Of a stretch of DNA of 64,000 nt, positions 25,379-34,899 are shown piece by piece. Source of the DNA: Telluribacter humicola. Lineage in GTDB: Bacteria > Bacteroidota > Bacteroidia > Cytophagales > Spirosomataceae. The position numbers and the translations under genes are program-made. The stretch covers positions 868,001 to 932,000 of the forward strand of contig NZ_JAFIQT010000001.1 in assembly GCF_017355935.1 (NCBI RefSeq), given 5' to 3'. The notes under the pieces were generated by a model. That model made no database searches. It had not been told where the DNA came from and was given only the letters and a program-made list of their open reading frames with translations. The stretch's first letter is position 1; every line of letters begins with the position of its first letter.

Positions 25379-28300
25379 TTAAAAACCTACGTTCAAGCCT
25401 ACGGTGTAGGACTTGGCGTTGGGGTAACTACCGTAGTCAAGACCCAGGTTCCGGTTGCTGTTGGTGGCTCCTTCTGAGGCATAGTTTACCTCCGGATCAT
25501 AGCCTTCATACTTCGTGAAGGTCAGGATGTTCTGGGCACTGGCATAAATACGAAGCTTGGTCATACCCAGTTTCTTGGTAAGCGTAGCGGGGAAATTATA
25601 GCCAATAGCCAGGTTTTTAAGACGGGCGTAGCTGCCATCGTAGATCCAGCGGGTAGATACCCGGCGGGTACGGCCGTTGAAGGCACGGGGCACATCCGTA
25701 TTGGTATTGGTTGGTGTCCAGCGGTTCAGTGCTACGGTAGTCGCATTGTTAATACCAGACAGCAGATTAAGCTCCATAAGCGTATAGCTCAGGATATCGT
25801 TGCCCTGTGAGCCCTGGAAGAACAGATTCAGGTCAAAGCCTTTATAGCTGAAATCATTGTTAAGACCCCAGATAAAGTCAGGGTTAGGATTACCAATGAT
25901 GGTGCGATCATTGCTGTTGAGTGTACCGTCACCGTCTAAATCTCTGAATTTTTCGCCACCGGCGACCCGCTCAAAGCCACCCCCCTGAAGAAACTCATCT
26001 CCTTCCTGATATACCCCATCGTAGATCCAGCCAAAGAAGCTACCCACCGGATATCCTTCCTTCAGAAGGTGAGTATTGCCAAGGCCTACAAGGTGACCGG
26101 GAGCAGCACTGTATTGTAGCTCAGTACCACCTGGTAGTTCGAGTACTTTGTTACGGTTCGTAGAGAAGTTAATATCCATGTTCCACTTGAATTCTCCCAC
26201 CAGGTTTCGTGAGTTCAGGGTAAATTCAAATCCTTTGTTCTCTACCGAACCTACGTTCTGCAGCTGAGTGGCGTAGCCTGAGTACTGAGGCAGCTGCACG
26301 CTGAAGAGCAGGTTACTTGTTACCATGCGGTAGTAATCCAGTACCAGGTTGATCCTGTCCTTGAAAAGGCTTATGTCTGCTCCGATGTCAAACTGGGCAG
26401 TACTCTCCCAGGTCAGGTCATTGTTAGCAACGGTAGTCGGTCGTACAGCATTAACGGGCAGACCATCGATAATAGTGTAGACATTGGAGAATCGGGCCAG
26501 CGTCTGGTAAGGCGCAATGGCCTGATTTCCAGTTATACCGTAGCTTAGGCGCCATTTCCACTGGCTGATCACATTACTGTTTTGCATGAAAGGCTCATTG
26601 GACATCTTCCAGGCAAAAGCTCCGGAGGGAAACGTGGCCCATTTGTGATTACGGCTAAAGTTAGATGAACCGTCGCGGCGGATGTTAGCAGTAAACAGGT
26701 AGCGATCCATCAGGGAGTAGTTGATCCGGCCGTAGTAAGAGCCAAGCTGCCACTCGGTGAGGCCCGAGTTAGGACTTAGCCATACCGACGATCCGCCCAG
26801 ATTCCAGTAAGAAACCGCATCCGTAATAAACGACTGCCCCGCGCCACCCCATGATTCGCTGGATGACGTCTGGTAGGAATAACCAGCCATGGCCGAGAAG
26901 TCATGTATAGCACCGAATGTCTTATTATAAGTCAGGTAGTTCTCGTTCAGGAGCTGAGTACTCTTTGAGCCATCCACTTCAGCACGACCTCCTACGGTAC
27001 GTCCGGCGTTGATAGTAGTAGGTGCAAAATAGCCGCTACGGCCGCTGTTGGTGGTGGCACCCATCGTAGTGCGGAACTTCAGGTTTTCCAGAATACCATA
27101 CTCAGCGAATAAATTACCCTGAATACGATCGTTGGTCGACTCATTCTGTAGCTGCGTGGCTACCGCATAGGGGTTATCAATAGGATCATTTAGTCGTCCT
27201 ACCGTGAACCGACCCGTCTGAGGGTCGCGGATGGGCAGATCAGGCTCAAATTTGAAAGCAGATGCCACTACCCCGGAAGTAAGACCTCCGGAGCCCTCCT
27301 GCGTATAAGCCTGTTGCTTTTCGTTACGCTGGGCAAACAGGTTAAGACCTACCCGTAGGCGTTCGCTGGCTTTTATCTCAATGTTACTTGTTATTGAAAA
27401 ACGCTTGAATCCTGAATTAAGGATGATACCGCTTTGGTCGTACAGGGCACCGGACAGGTAGTAGTTAACCGCATCGTTACCACCGGAGATAGATAGTTGA
27501 TGGTTTTGGATACCTCCTCTTCTGAAAATTTCGTCCTGCCAGTCCGTAGTGGCTCCCGGCGATACATAATTAGGACGAACTTCCTGAATATAATCTACAA
27601 AATCATTCGGTTTCAGCAGGTCCAGGCGGTTGATTTCGGTCTGTGATGAAACAGAAGTATTAAAATCTATCCGTGGCTTGCCCGACTTACCCCGCTTGGT
27701 GGTGATCATGATTACGCCATTGGCTCCCCGTGAGCCATAAATGGCCGTTGCCGAAGCATCTTTGAGTACTTCCAGTGATTCGATATCTTCCGGAGGGGGA
27801 ATGGCCCCACCTACGAAACCGTCTACTACATAGATAGGATCACTGCTGGCGTTGATGGAGGTACCTCCACGAATACGTACTTTGAATGAAGCGCCGGGCT
27901 CACCGTTGTTAGCCTGGATCTGTACTCCGGCTGCACGGCCCTGCATAGCCTGTACGGTTCCCAGTGCCGGATAGGCCGTTAGCTCTTCTGATCCTACGGA
28001 TGATACCGATCCGGTCAGGTCACTTTTCTTGACGGTACCATATCCTACTACTACCACCTCGCTCAGCGCCTTTACGTCCGCATCGAGCTTTACGTTGACC
28101 TGCTGGCGGTTGCCAACTGCAACTTCCTGCGATAAATAGCCGACAAAGCTGAATACCAGCACGGCATTGCCTGCGGGGACATTCACCTGATAAGTACCCG
28201 ACGCATCGGTGGTAGTACCCTGATTAGTGCCCTTTACGATCACACTTACACCAGGAAGGGGCTCGTTAGTATCGGCACCGGTGATGGTACCTCTGACACT

Positions 28301-28399
28301 AACTCCCTGTGCGTACGATAGGGCAGGCAGCAATGCCATGCACAGCAGTACGCAAAGTGAGAATAGGATTCCATGTTTGGAATGCAAATGTTTCATCAT
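25379..28399 (-). CDS. SusC/RagA-type TonB-linked outer membrane porin
   Basis: A complete 1006-residue porin: Sec signal (LLCMALLPALSYAQ), carboxypeptidase-D-like domain (EPLPGVSVIVKGTNQGTTTD; FVGYLSQEVAVG), TonB box (EVVVVGYGTVKKSDLTGSVS), plug domain (YVVDGFVGG; AIYGSRGANGVIMITTKRG) and barrel ending in YTVGLNVGF. It is the first gene of the minus-strand set SusC-SusD-isomerase-BNR-EEP. No exact Bacteroidetes promoter motif was found in the 440 bp upstream, so control may need an activator. No adjacent hybrid two-component or sigma/anti-sigma regulator is present in the set. Confidence 0.97.
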   Translation of the reverse strand: MMKHLHSKHGILFSLCVLLCMALLPALSYAQGVSVRGTITGADTNEPLPGVSVIVKGTNQGTTTDASGTYQVNVPAGNAVLVFSFVGYLSQEVAVGNRQQVNVKLDADVKALSEVVVVGYGTVKKSDLTGSVSSVGSEELTAYPALGTVQAMQGRAAGVQIQANNGEPGASFKVRIRGGTSINASSDPIYVVDGFVGGAIPPPEDIESLEVLKDASATAIYGSRGANGVIMITTKRGKSGKPRIDFNTSVSSQTEINRLDLLKPNDFVDYIQEVRPNYVSPGATTDWQDEIFRRGGIQNHQLSISGGNDAVNYYLSGALYDQSGIILNSGFKRFSITSNIEIKASERLRVGLNLFAQRNEKQQAYTQEGSGGLTSGVVASAFKFEPDLPIRDPQTGRFTVGRLNDPIDNPYAVATQLQNESTNDRIQGNLFAEYGILENLKFRTTMGATTNSGRSGYFAPTTINAGRTVGGRAEVDGSKSTQLLNENYLTYNKTFGAIHDFSAMAGYSYQTSSSESWGGAGQSFITDAVSYWNLGGSSVWLSPNSGLTEWQLGSYYGRINYSLMDRYLFTANIRRDGSSNFSRNHKWATFPSGAFAWKMSNEPFMQNSNVISQWKWRLSYGITGNQAIAPYQTLARFSNVYTIIDGLPVNAVRPTTVANNDLTWESTAQFDIGADISLFKDRINLVLDYYRMVTSNLLFSVQLPQYSGYATQLQNVGSVENKGFEFTLNSRNLVGEFKWNMDINFSTNRNKVLELPGGTELQYSAAPGHLVGLGNTHLLKEGYPVGSFFGWIYDGVYQEGDEFLQGGGFERVAGGEKFRDLDGDGTLNSNDRTIIGNPNPDFIWGLNNDFSYKGFDLNLFFQGSQGNDILSYTLMELNLLSGINNATTVALNRWTPTNTNTDVPRAFNGRTRRVSTRWIYDGSYARLKNLAIGYNFPATLTKKLGMTKLRIYASAQNILTFTKYEGYDPEVNYASEGATNSNRNLGLDYGSYPNAKSYTVGLNVGF

Positions 28400-28841
28400 G
28401 CTTTAGCTAGTAATGGGTTGAAAATTTAAAAATTGCTACTTGAGTCAGGTGACTGTCTATAGAACCTACTATAGAATAGTTAAGACAACGACTGCGGGTG
28501 CGTACCCGTAAAAAAGTCAAGTAAAACCAGGATAGAGGCTTTCAGATCTAGCCAGGTATGTTTTCGATATAAGATTCTGGTAGATAGACTACTGAACATA
28601 TCCATAATATCCATTAACACCTAGTCATACCATATAGATTGACTAACAGATCGTTGCTATAACTTACTACCTGATTCGGACTGATAGCACTAATAGAAGT
28701 CACCTGCGGTACTATTTTACTTGCTATTTTGTCACTTACTTATAATTTGTTGTACTGATGCATGTTGAATTGATCTGGTGCTGGGGGCGCCTATACATGG
28801 GACTAATCAATTTCAGATCTATATTGTTAGATAATTAGTAC
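28400..28841. other. divergent intergenic region
   Basis: This 442-bp AT-rich region lies between the minus-strand SusC and the plus-strand reductase. It contains the candidate plus-strand promoter at 28721-28749 and a small GGGT/ACCC dyad near 28498-28512. I see no coding sequence or RNA gene. Confidence 0.4.
28721..28749 (+). promoter_or_regulatory. candidate promoter for the ferredoxin reductase gene
   Basis: TTG (28721-28723), then 17 nt, then TATAATTTG (28741-28749), which fits TAnnTTTG with one extra base. The leader would be about 90 nt to the first ATG. Confidence 0.35.
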
Positions 28842-29930
28842 ATGTTGAATAGCTATAAGAAGTCTATAATGCAGGAACATACCATTCACTTACGTGTAAA
28901 AGAAGTTATTACAGAAACCTATGATGCCAAAACCCTGGTGCTGGAGACGGTAGACGGAGACCCTTTAAGGTACCGGGCGGGGCAGTTCCTGACGCTGATG
29001 CTTGACTACCACGGGCAGCAGGTGCGGCGCTCTTACTCTATGCATACCGCACCGGGTGTAGATCTGTTTCCGGCTATAACCGTCAAGCGCATGGTCAATG
29101 GTACTATCTCGCGCTATTGGCTCGACACGGTGAAGGCGGGAGATGTGCTGACGGCTCTGCCTCCCGCCGGACGCTTCACCCTGGATAAGACCGATGGAGC
29201 GGCCGACCGCGGCGAGCCGCGTGATATTGTACTGATTGCGGCTGGTAGTGGTATTACTCCTCTGTTCTCCATTCTGAAACAAACCCTGACCGACGAACCC
29301 AACAGTACCGTCACTCTGCTTTATGCCAACCGGAGCGAGCGGGAGATTATATTCTATAAGCAGCTCAATGAATGGCAGCAGCGCTTTCCGGAGCGATTGC
29401 GGATAGTCCATATCCTGAGCCAGCCCTCCGACGACTGGACCGGGCAGCAGGGGCGACTTAATAACAAATGGATTGAAAGATTTATTAATGGAGCTCTTCG
29501 CCATGCACCCGGACGGGCGCGCTTCTTTCTGTGCGGCCCCTTTGAGTTGATGCGTACCATTGAGATCACGCTGCTGTTTATGGGCTTTGGCAAAGAGCAG
29601 ATTCGCAAGGAGAACTTTGTCATAGACGCGCCCCCCAGGCCTCCCCGCGAGTCTGAGGCACACGATATAAAGCTACAGTTTATGGGGCAGGAGCATCTGC
29701 TACACGTACCGGCCTATACTACGGTGCTACAGGCCGCGCTCAACGCGGGCATACCGTTGCCTTACAGCTGTAAAGGAGGACGGTGCTCTGTATGTGCGGG
29801 CCTGTGTCGGAGCGGCTCGCTGTACATGAGTATCAACGACGTACTTACTGAGCGTGATTTGGAGCAGGGCTGGGTACTCACCTGCACCGCCTACCCCGAA
29901 GATGAGCAGTTGAGGATTGAGATTATCTAA
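28842..29930 (+). CDS. PaaE-like ferredoxin reductase with C-terminal 2Fe-2S domain
   Basis: The 362-residue flavoprotein has three domains. The FAD-binding barrel carries RRSYSMHTAPG near residue 65 and the NAD(P)-binding domain has IAAGSGITPLFSILKQ and FFLCGPFELM. The C-terminal plant-type ferredoxin domain has the cluster ligands in CKGGRCSVC (Cys-x4-Cys-x2-Cys) and a fourth cysteine in LTCTAYPED. The build matches PaaE/HCR-type reductases that feed electrons to oxygenases or desaturases. No oxygenase lies beside it, but a fatty acid desaturase is encoded at 50958-51911 and could be a client. An alternative start is ATG 28869, giving MQEHTIHLRV. A strong terminator follows at 29989. Confidence 0.92.
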   Translation: MLNSYKKSIMQEHTIHLRVKEVITETYDAKTLVLETVDGDPLRYRAGQFLTLMLDYHGQQVRRSYSMHTAPGVDLFPAITVKRMVNGTISRYWLDTVKAGDVLTALPPAGRFTLDKTDGAADRGEPRDIVLIAAGSGITPLFSILKQTLTDEPNSTVTLLYANRSEREIIFYKQLNEWQQRFPERLRIVHILSQPSDDWTGQQGRLNNKWIERFINGALRHAPGRARFFLCGPFELMRTIEITLLFMGFGKEQIRKENFVIDAPPRPPRESEAHDIKLQFMGQEHLLHVPAYTTVLQAALNAGIPLPYSCKGGRCSVCAGLCRSGSLYMSINDVLTERDLEQGWVLTCTAYPEDEQLRIEII

Positions 29931-29958
29931 AAGTCTGAATTTGCGGCCGCCGCGCGGT

Positions 29959-30070
29959 GAATTTTGAGTTATGAATAGGTTAAAAAGCAGAGCCCCAGTA
30001 GCTAATGCTACCGGGGCTCTTTGATAGGGGCTGAGTCTATTCAGAATTCATCATTCAGAACTCAAAATTC
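29959..30070. repeat. 12-bp inverted repeat flanking a terminator
   Basis: GAATTTTGAGTT (29959-29970) and AACTCAAAATTC (30059-30070) are exact inverse complements about 90 bp apart, with the terminator hairpin between them. The right arm abuts the stop codon of the hexosaminidase gene. It may be a small palindromic element or chance. Confidence 0.35.
29989..30022. terminator. bidirectional terminator between reductase and hexosaminidase genes
   Basis: A 14-bp stem with one mismatch (29989-30002 with 30007-30020) and a four-base loop is preceded by an A run and followed by Ts. It lies between convergent genes. Confidence 0.8.
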
Positions 30071-31684
30071 TTACTGCTCCGTCCACTGTACCTTTTTGGA
30101 AGGATAGAAGTCAATACCCATTGCTTTCATGCGGGCGGCGTGCTTACCTAACCTTACTTTATAGGTGTTCCAGTCGCGTACGGTGCTGGGTGACCAGGCC
30201 ACCTCGGCGATACCGGGCAGACGAGGGAATGCCATGTACTCCAGCTGCTCCATATTGGTCAGGGTTTCGGTCCAGATGGGGGCCTCTACTCCCAGTATGT
30301 TGGCTTTGGTCACTCCGGGTACCATGGTAGCGGGGTCCCAGATATAGGCGCTGTCCAGTTCGATGTAAGCAGCCCAGTGCAAACCATACTTACTGGTAGA
30401 ATCGTACTGCATATCCAGATAAGCCTTGGTAGCTGGCGACATGATAACCTTAGCACCCTGCTGAGCGGCCGACTTAGCGTAATCAGCTTTGGCCCAGAAT
30501 TGTGCTACTGTGCTGGGTTTCAATTTAGCGTTAGTAACTTCATCCCAGCCGATCATGCGCTTGCCGTGCTTTTGAACGATATCCTGTACCCGATTAATGA
30601 AGGGAATGTAATCTTTCATAGGCGTCACGTGCGACTCATCACCACCCATGTGAAGGAATGGCCCCGGTGTAAGCGCAGCCAGTTCACGCACCACGTCATC
30701 TATAAACTTATAAGTAATCTCTTTACCGGTGCAAAGCGTACTGAATCCTACTTCCGTGCCGGTATACAGTTCACGGGCTTTATCGTCACAGTTGAGCTCA
30801 GGATAAGAGGCCAGGGCGGCATTGGTATGGCCGGGCATATCTATCTCCGGGATGATGGTGATGTAGCGGGACTGCGCATATTGAACCAGATCCTTGTACT
30901 GCTCCTGGGTGTAGAAGCCGCCTTTACCACCACCGACCTGCGTGCTGCCCCCGTGGGTAGTCAGCTTGGGCCATGATTTGATCTCGATGCGCCAGCCCTG
31001 GTCATCGGCCAGGTGCAGGTGCAGGGCATTCATCTTATAAGCCGCGATGAGATCAATATACCGCTTTACATCCTCTACACTGAAGAAATGACGGGCTACG
31101 TCCAGCATGGCTCCCCGGTACTCGTAGGTAGGGAAGTCACGGATTGTACCCGTAGGGATCTGCCAGGGACCAGCCTGTTGGCTATTCATCTCCACCCGGG
31201 CCGGCAGGCTCTGGCGCAGCGTCTGAATACCACGGAATACACCGGCTGGTTTATTAGCTACCAGTTGTACGCCGTCGCGGGTAATGGTTAGTTCGTAACC
31301 CTCATCGCCCAGGGCGGCATCATTGCGGAGAGACAGGTAGATGTTTCCCTGCTTAGGAGCACGTTGGGTAGTTTGTACATCCATGCCTAATCCCGTAGAG
31401 GGATTAAGTATACCAGCCAGATACTGTCCAATGCTCCTCAGTTCCTGGGAGCCTTCCTGTACATAGATGTTGGTATTACTGGTCAATTCAAACGAATTAT
31501 TAGTAGCCGTTACTGATACCGGCATGGGTATCAGACTCTGCTCCGTCAGCCGCTCGGAAGTAGAAGTACTGGTAGTGGTACCGGTACTTCTACCAGGAGC
31601 CTGCGTACGGCACGAAACCGCCGCTGAGGCTATGGCTACGATGGCTACTGCTTTCAGGACCTGCGTCCGTAAGGTAGATTCCAT
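30071..31684 (-). CDS. beta-N-acetylhexosaminidase (GH20), lipoprotein
   Basis: The 537-residue protein has a lipoprotein signal (AVAIVAIASAAVSC, cysteine 25), a Thr/Ser-rich linker, an alpha/beta GH20b domain (residues about 50-180) and a catalytic TIM barrel starting at EYRGAMLDVARHFFSVEDVK. Substrate-binding and catalytic motifs are HLHLADDQGWRIEI, EIDMPGHTNAAL and HMGGDESH with D349-E350, the pair that orients the N-acetyl group and acts as acid. It removes terminal GlcNAc or GalNAc from glycans. It is the last gene of a three-gene operon after two GH29 fucosidases (36 nt from the nearer one), so the three enzymes likely trim a fucosylated, N-acetylhexosamine-containing glycan such as a host-type or algal glycoconjugate. 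Confidence 0.95.
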   Translation of the reverse strand: MESTLRTQVLKAVAIVAIASAAVSCRTQAPGRSTGTTTSTSTSERLTEQSLIPMPVSVTATNNSFELTSNTNIYVQEGSQELRSIGQYLAGILNPSTGLGMDVQTTQRAPKQGNIYLSLRNDAALGDEGYELTITRDGVQLVANKPAGVFRGIQTLRQSLPARVEMNSQQAGPWQIPTGTIRDFPTYEYRGAMLDVARHFFSVEDVKRYIDLIAAYKMNALHLHLADDQGWRIEIKSWPKLTTHGGSTQVGGGKGGFYTQEQYKDLVQYAQSRYITIIPEIDMPGHTNAALASYPELNCDDKARELYTGTEVGFSTLCTGKEITYKFIDDVVRELAALTPGPFLHMGGDESHVTPMKDYIPFINRVQDIVQKHGKRMIGWDEVTNAKLKPSTVAQFWAKADYAKSAAQQGAKVIMSPATKAYLDMQYDSTSKYGLHWAAYIELDSAYIWDPATMVPGVTKANILGVEAPIWTETLTNMEQLEYMAFPRLPGIAEVAWSPSTVRDWNTYKVRLGKHAARMKAMGIDFYPSKKVQWTEQ

Positions 31685-31720
31685 AGGGGTTTAGAAAAAT
31701 TGTGTTTGTTAATGAATAGA

Positions 31721-33187
31721 TTACTCGGCTTCTTTATAAATACCTAATTCGCTCATCGCCATCCCAACGGGTGACTTCGTGATACGAACACGCACCTTCT
31801 GAGCCGTAACAGGAGCCGGAAGCTTTACAATACGCTTCGCACCCACGCTGGTACCCTTGTGTATTTCTTTCCAGGTTTCACCTTCCTGAATATCCACCGC
31901 GAAGGCTTCGATACGCTGCCCCAGCTTGATGTGCTCACCCAGTGTGATGATATCAAATTGCCTGGGCTGGTACATATCTATAATCAGATCGGGGGTTTTA
32001 TAGTCGTCGTCGGTAGCCCAATAGGTGCTTTTGTTCTTATCTACCAGGTTTTTGGTGCCGTAGATGGAATTAAATCCGCGTACGTTTGATGCCCGGATAA
32101 AGGCGTTCTGGGCCAGATTAGTAGCAAAGGTTTTCTGTAGCTTATCGCCAAAGGTCTTCAGCGAAGCTACGTCATCTTCGTGCAGTTTACCACGAGTATC
32201 CGGCGCCAGTCCCAGATCAAGTCCTGCTCCGCGTCCGACGCTTTTCAGGTACAGGTCAAAGAGCTCCTGGGGTGAGCGCGGCTTTTCCTCAGGGTGGTAA
32301 AACCAACCCTTCCGGAGAGGGACGTCACACTCGGCAGGCATCCAGAACTGACCATCACGGTGTCCTACAGGGCTTTCGGGGTAATTGGCCTGCCCGGGTA
32401 CGGCTACATTTTTGCCAGCCGGAGGCTGAGGTGTAAACGTAGCCCAGTGCGTTTCAGAGGCGATACCTTTTTCATTGCCTACCCAGCGTACATCCCAGCC
32501 TATATCACTAAATATATTTGCTGTAGGTTGTAGCTTACGGGTTAGGTTGGTCCAGGTCGAGTCCCAGCCGTAGTAAGTGGTGTTGTCGATGGAGCGCTTT
32601 TCGCGGGCGCCCCCGTAGTAGCCGTCACCACCATTGGCACCATCATGCCACGACATAAATAAGGGGCCGTAGTTGGAGTACAGTTCCCGGAGCTGGTCAC
32701 GGTAGATCTTGATGTACTCAGGGCTGCCGTAGGCCGCGCTGTTGCGGTCCCAGGGCGAGCAGTACACCCCAAACTGCATACCGTGCTTACGAGCTGCCTG
32801 CTCAAACTCCCGTACCATATCCCCCTTACCGTCGCGGAAAGGGCTTTTTGAGATATTGTAGTCGGTGGTCTTGGTAGGCCACAGGGCAAAGCCATCGTGG
32901 TGCTTTGCTACCAGTACCAGCCCGCGGAGTCCGCCTGCTTTGGCCGCCAGTACGATCTGCTCGGCGTCGAAGTCGGTAGGGTTAAACACCTTCGGATCGG
33001 CATCGCCGTAGCCCCATTCCTTATTTTCGTAGGTAGTAGGTGTAAAGTGAATCAGGCCATAGAGCTCCGTGTCGTGCCACTTAAGCTGCCGTTCGGACGG
33101 CAACGCGCCGTACGGCTTGGGAGGTACCTGTGCTAGCAGGCTATGCGTAATTAATGCAAAAAGTACTACAAGTTTTTTCATTTTCAA
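31721..33187 (-). CDS. alpha-L-fucosidase (GH29) with C-terminal discoidin-like domain
   Basis: The 488-residue secreted enzyme has a Sec signal (LVVLFALITHSLLAQV), then a GH29 barrel with KHHDGFALWPTKTTDY near residue 96 and FMSWHDGANGGDGYYGG, in which D182 is the probable nucleophile. Residues about 350-488 look like an F5/8 type C (CBM32-like) domain (NAFIRASNVRG, STYWATDD, VRVRITKSP, SELGIYKEAE). The WHDGANG variant resembles the GH29 subgroup that acts on alpha-1,3/1,4-linked fucose on branched glycans. The gene is in the middle of the operon, 76 nt after another GH29 and 36 nt before the GH20. Confidence 0.93.
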   Translation of the reverse strand: MKMKKLVVLFALITHSLLAQVPPKPYGALPSERQLKWHDTELYGLIHFTPTTYENKEWGYGDADPKVFNPTDFDAEQIVLAAKAGGLRGLVLVAKHHDGFALWPTKTTDYNISKSPFRDGKGDMVREFEQAARKHGMQFGVYCSPWDRNSAAYGSPEYIKIYRDQLRELYSNYGPLFMSWHDGANGGDGYYGGAREKRSIDNTTYYGWDSTWTNLTRKLQPTANIFSDIGWDVRWVGNEKGIASETHWATFTPQPPAGKNVAVPGQANYPESPVGHRDGQFWMPAECDVPLRKGWFYHPEEKPRSPQELFDLYLKSVGRGAGLDLGLAPDTRGKLHEDDVASLKTFGDKLQKTFATNLAQNAFIRASNVRGFNSIYGTKNLVDKNKSTYWATDDDYKTPDLIIDMYQPRQFDIITLGEHIKLGQRIEAFAVDIQEGETWKEIHKGTSVGAKRIVKLPAPVTAQKVRVRITKSPVGMAMSELGIYKEAE

Positions 33188-33263
33188 GATTCAAGAGTGC
33201 TTCACTATCAGTAAATAAAAGCCTAACGGCCGTGATTTCCTAATGTGAAATCTGTAAAGAATA

Positions 33264-34667
33264 TTAGTTAATCACAAATCCATAGACCGGCTGAGCAGGC
33301 GTACCGGCTGGTACTTCTATGGTTCCATTCTTTACCCGTAGCGGTTTTTTAGCCCCCAGCATAGTGATACGTGCCTTGGCAGGAATAGTGATTCCCTCTA
33401 TCTGCACGCGGGTAGGCAGGGCTTCACCCGGTTCCGCCATATAGAAGGCATACTTAGTATCCCCTTTCTGAGTGAAAGCCCACTTGCCCTGGCGGTAAGG
33501 TGCCACGGGCGTAGTGCCATAGATGCCTTCACCGTTGACCTTGATCCAAGTACCGATTTCTTCCAGACGCTGGTACGCTTCGTCGTGCCACTCGCCATCA
33601 GGACCGGGAGCTACGTTGAGGAGCAGGTTACCGCCTTTGGCTACGATATCAACCAGGGTATGTACCAGTTGATGCGTCGACTTGAAATTCTCCTTAGGTA
33701 CGTACGACCAGGAGCTGCCCATCGTCATGCATGACTCCCAGGGGATAGCCAGGTACTCGTCCGGGATCTGCTGCTCGGGAGTTACGTAGTTCTCAAACTC
33801 ACCGGTTACGGTGCGGTCTACGACCAGCAGGCCGGGCTGGTGGCTTCGGGCCATGCCGGCAATTTTGGCCATATTGATATCCTGATCAAACGGAATCGTC
33901 TTCTGCCAGCTAACAGTAGTGTCAATAGTACTCTCCGGGCGTACCCAGCCGCCATCCAGCCACAGGATATCTATCTTGCCGTAATCGGTCATGAGCTCTT
34001 CGATCTGGTTGTAGGTGAATTTCTTAAAATTCTCCCACTTCTCAGGGTACTTCTCAGGGTGGTAGGATGGGTTACGATCCTTGGGAGGAAAGTACGACCA
34101 CCAGTAGTCGTTAGAGTGCCAGTCGGGCTTGGAGAAGTACGCTCCGGTCATGAAGCCTTCGTTCCGGAAGGCCGAGAATATCTCCTTAGCTACGTTGCTG
34201 CGTGGGTTGCTGCCAAAGGGCGTATTAGTGATCTTATAGTCGCTCTGCTTGGTATCAAACATCGAGAAGCCGTCGTGGTGCTTCGTCGTGAATACCACGT
34301 ACTTCATACCGGCGTTCTTCGCGGCTTTGGCCCACTTCTCCGGGTTGAATTTGACCGGGTTGAAGCTCTTGGGCAGGTCTTCGTACGCCTTCTTGTACTC
34401 GTACCAGCTATGTGAGTGTGGACCGCGGCGTTCGCACCAGCCTTCATCTTCCGGGCACAGCGACCATGACTCCACGATACCCCACTGGCTGTAAGTACCC
34501 CAGTGCATCATTAGGCCAAACTTAACATCCTGCCACTGGTCGAGCTTCTGCTGTACCAGCGGGTCTTTGGGAGGGATGTAGTTGACGTGGTGCTGCTCTG
34601 AATGCTGCTGAGCCGCAGCGGGCAGTGCAAGAGCAGAAGCCAGGAGATAGGGGAGTAGTTTTTTCAT
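33264..34667 (-). CDS. alpha-L-fucosidase (GH29)
   Basis: A 467-residue secreted protein with a Sec signal (LLPYLLASALALPAAAQQ) and a GH29 barrel. Family motifs are FGLMMHWGTYSQWGIVESWS, KHHDGFSMFDTKQSDY and DILWLDGGWVRPE, where D238 is the likely nucleophile; a short C-terminal beta domain ends in PAQPVYGFVIN. It lacks the discoidin domain of its neighbour, and the two fucosidases differ around the active site (WLDGGW versus WHDGANG), so they probably cut different fucose linkages. It is the first gene of the GH29-GH29-GH20 operon. The start codon follows a 200-bp divergent region shared with the FUSC gene, in which TATTTTG is the best minus-strand -7 candidate. Confidence 0.93.
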   Translation of the reverse strand: MKKLLPYLLASALALPAAAQQHSEQHHVNYIPPKDPLVQQKLDQWQDVKFGLMMHWGTYSQWGIVESWSLCPEDEGWCERRGPHSHSWYEYKKAYEDLPKSFNPVKFNPEKWAKAAKNAGMKYVVFTTKHHDGFSMFDTKQSDYKITNTPFGSNPRSNVAKEIFSAFRNEGFMTGAYFSKPDWHSNDYWWSYFPPKDRNPSYHPEKYPEKWENFKKFTYNQIEELMTDYGKIDILWLDGGWVRPESTIDTTVSWQKTIPFDQDINMAKIAGMARSHQPGLLVVDRTVTGEFENYVTPEQQIPDEYLAIPWESCMTMGSSWSYVPKENFKSTHQLVHTLVDIVAKGGNLLLNVAPGPDGEWHDEAYQRLEEIGTWIKVNGEGIYGTTPVAPYRQGKWAFTQKGDTKYAFYMAEPGEALPTRVQIEGITIPAKARITMLGAKKPLRVKNGTIEVPAGTPAQPVYGFVIN

Positions 34668-34899
34668 TATAAATTGGTATTAGAATATAGACTCAGTAAC
34701 GAAATACCGAGCAAATACTGACATTTTGTTAAAGATTTTAATTTGTAAAGCAATATTATTAAAAATAATAAAGAAATGTTGGATTGCAGATGAAGAAGTT
34801 CCTCCTGATCAGTAAAAGTGTGTAAAGGGAAGTTATATTAGCAAAATAGAAAGTTGTAGACCTTATTTGCAGAGGTTTATACGCCGTACCACACCATTT

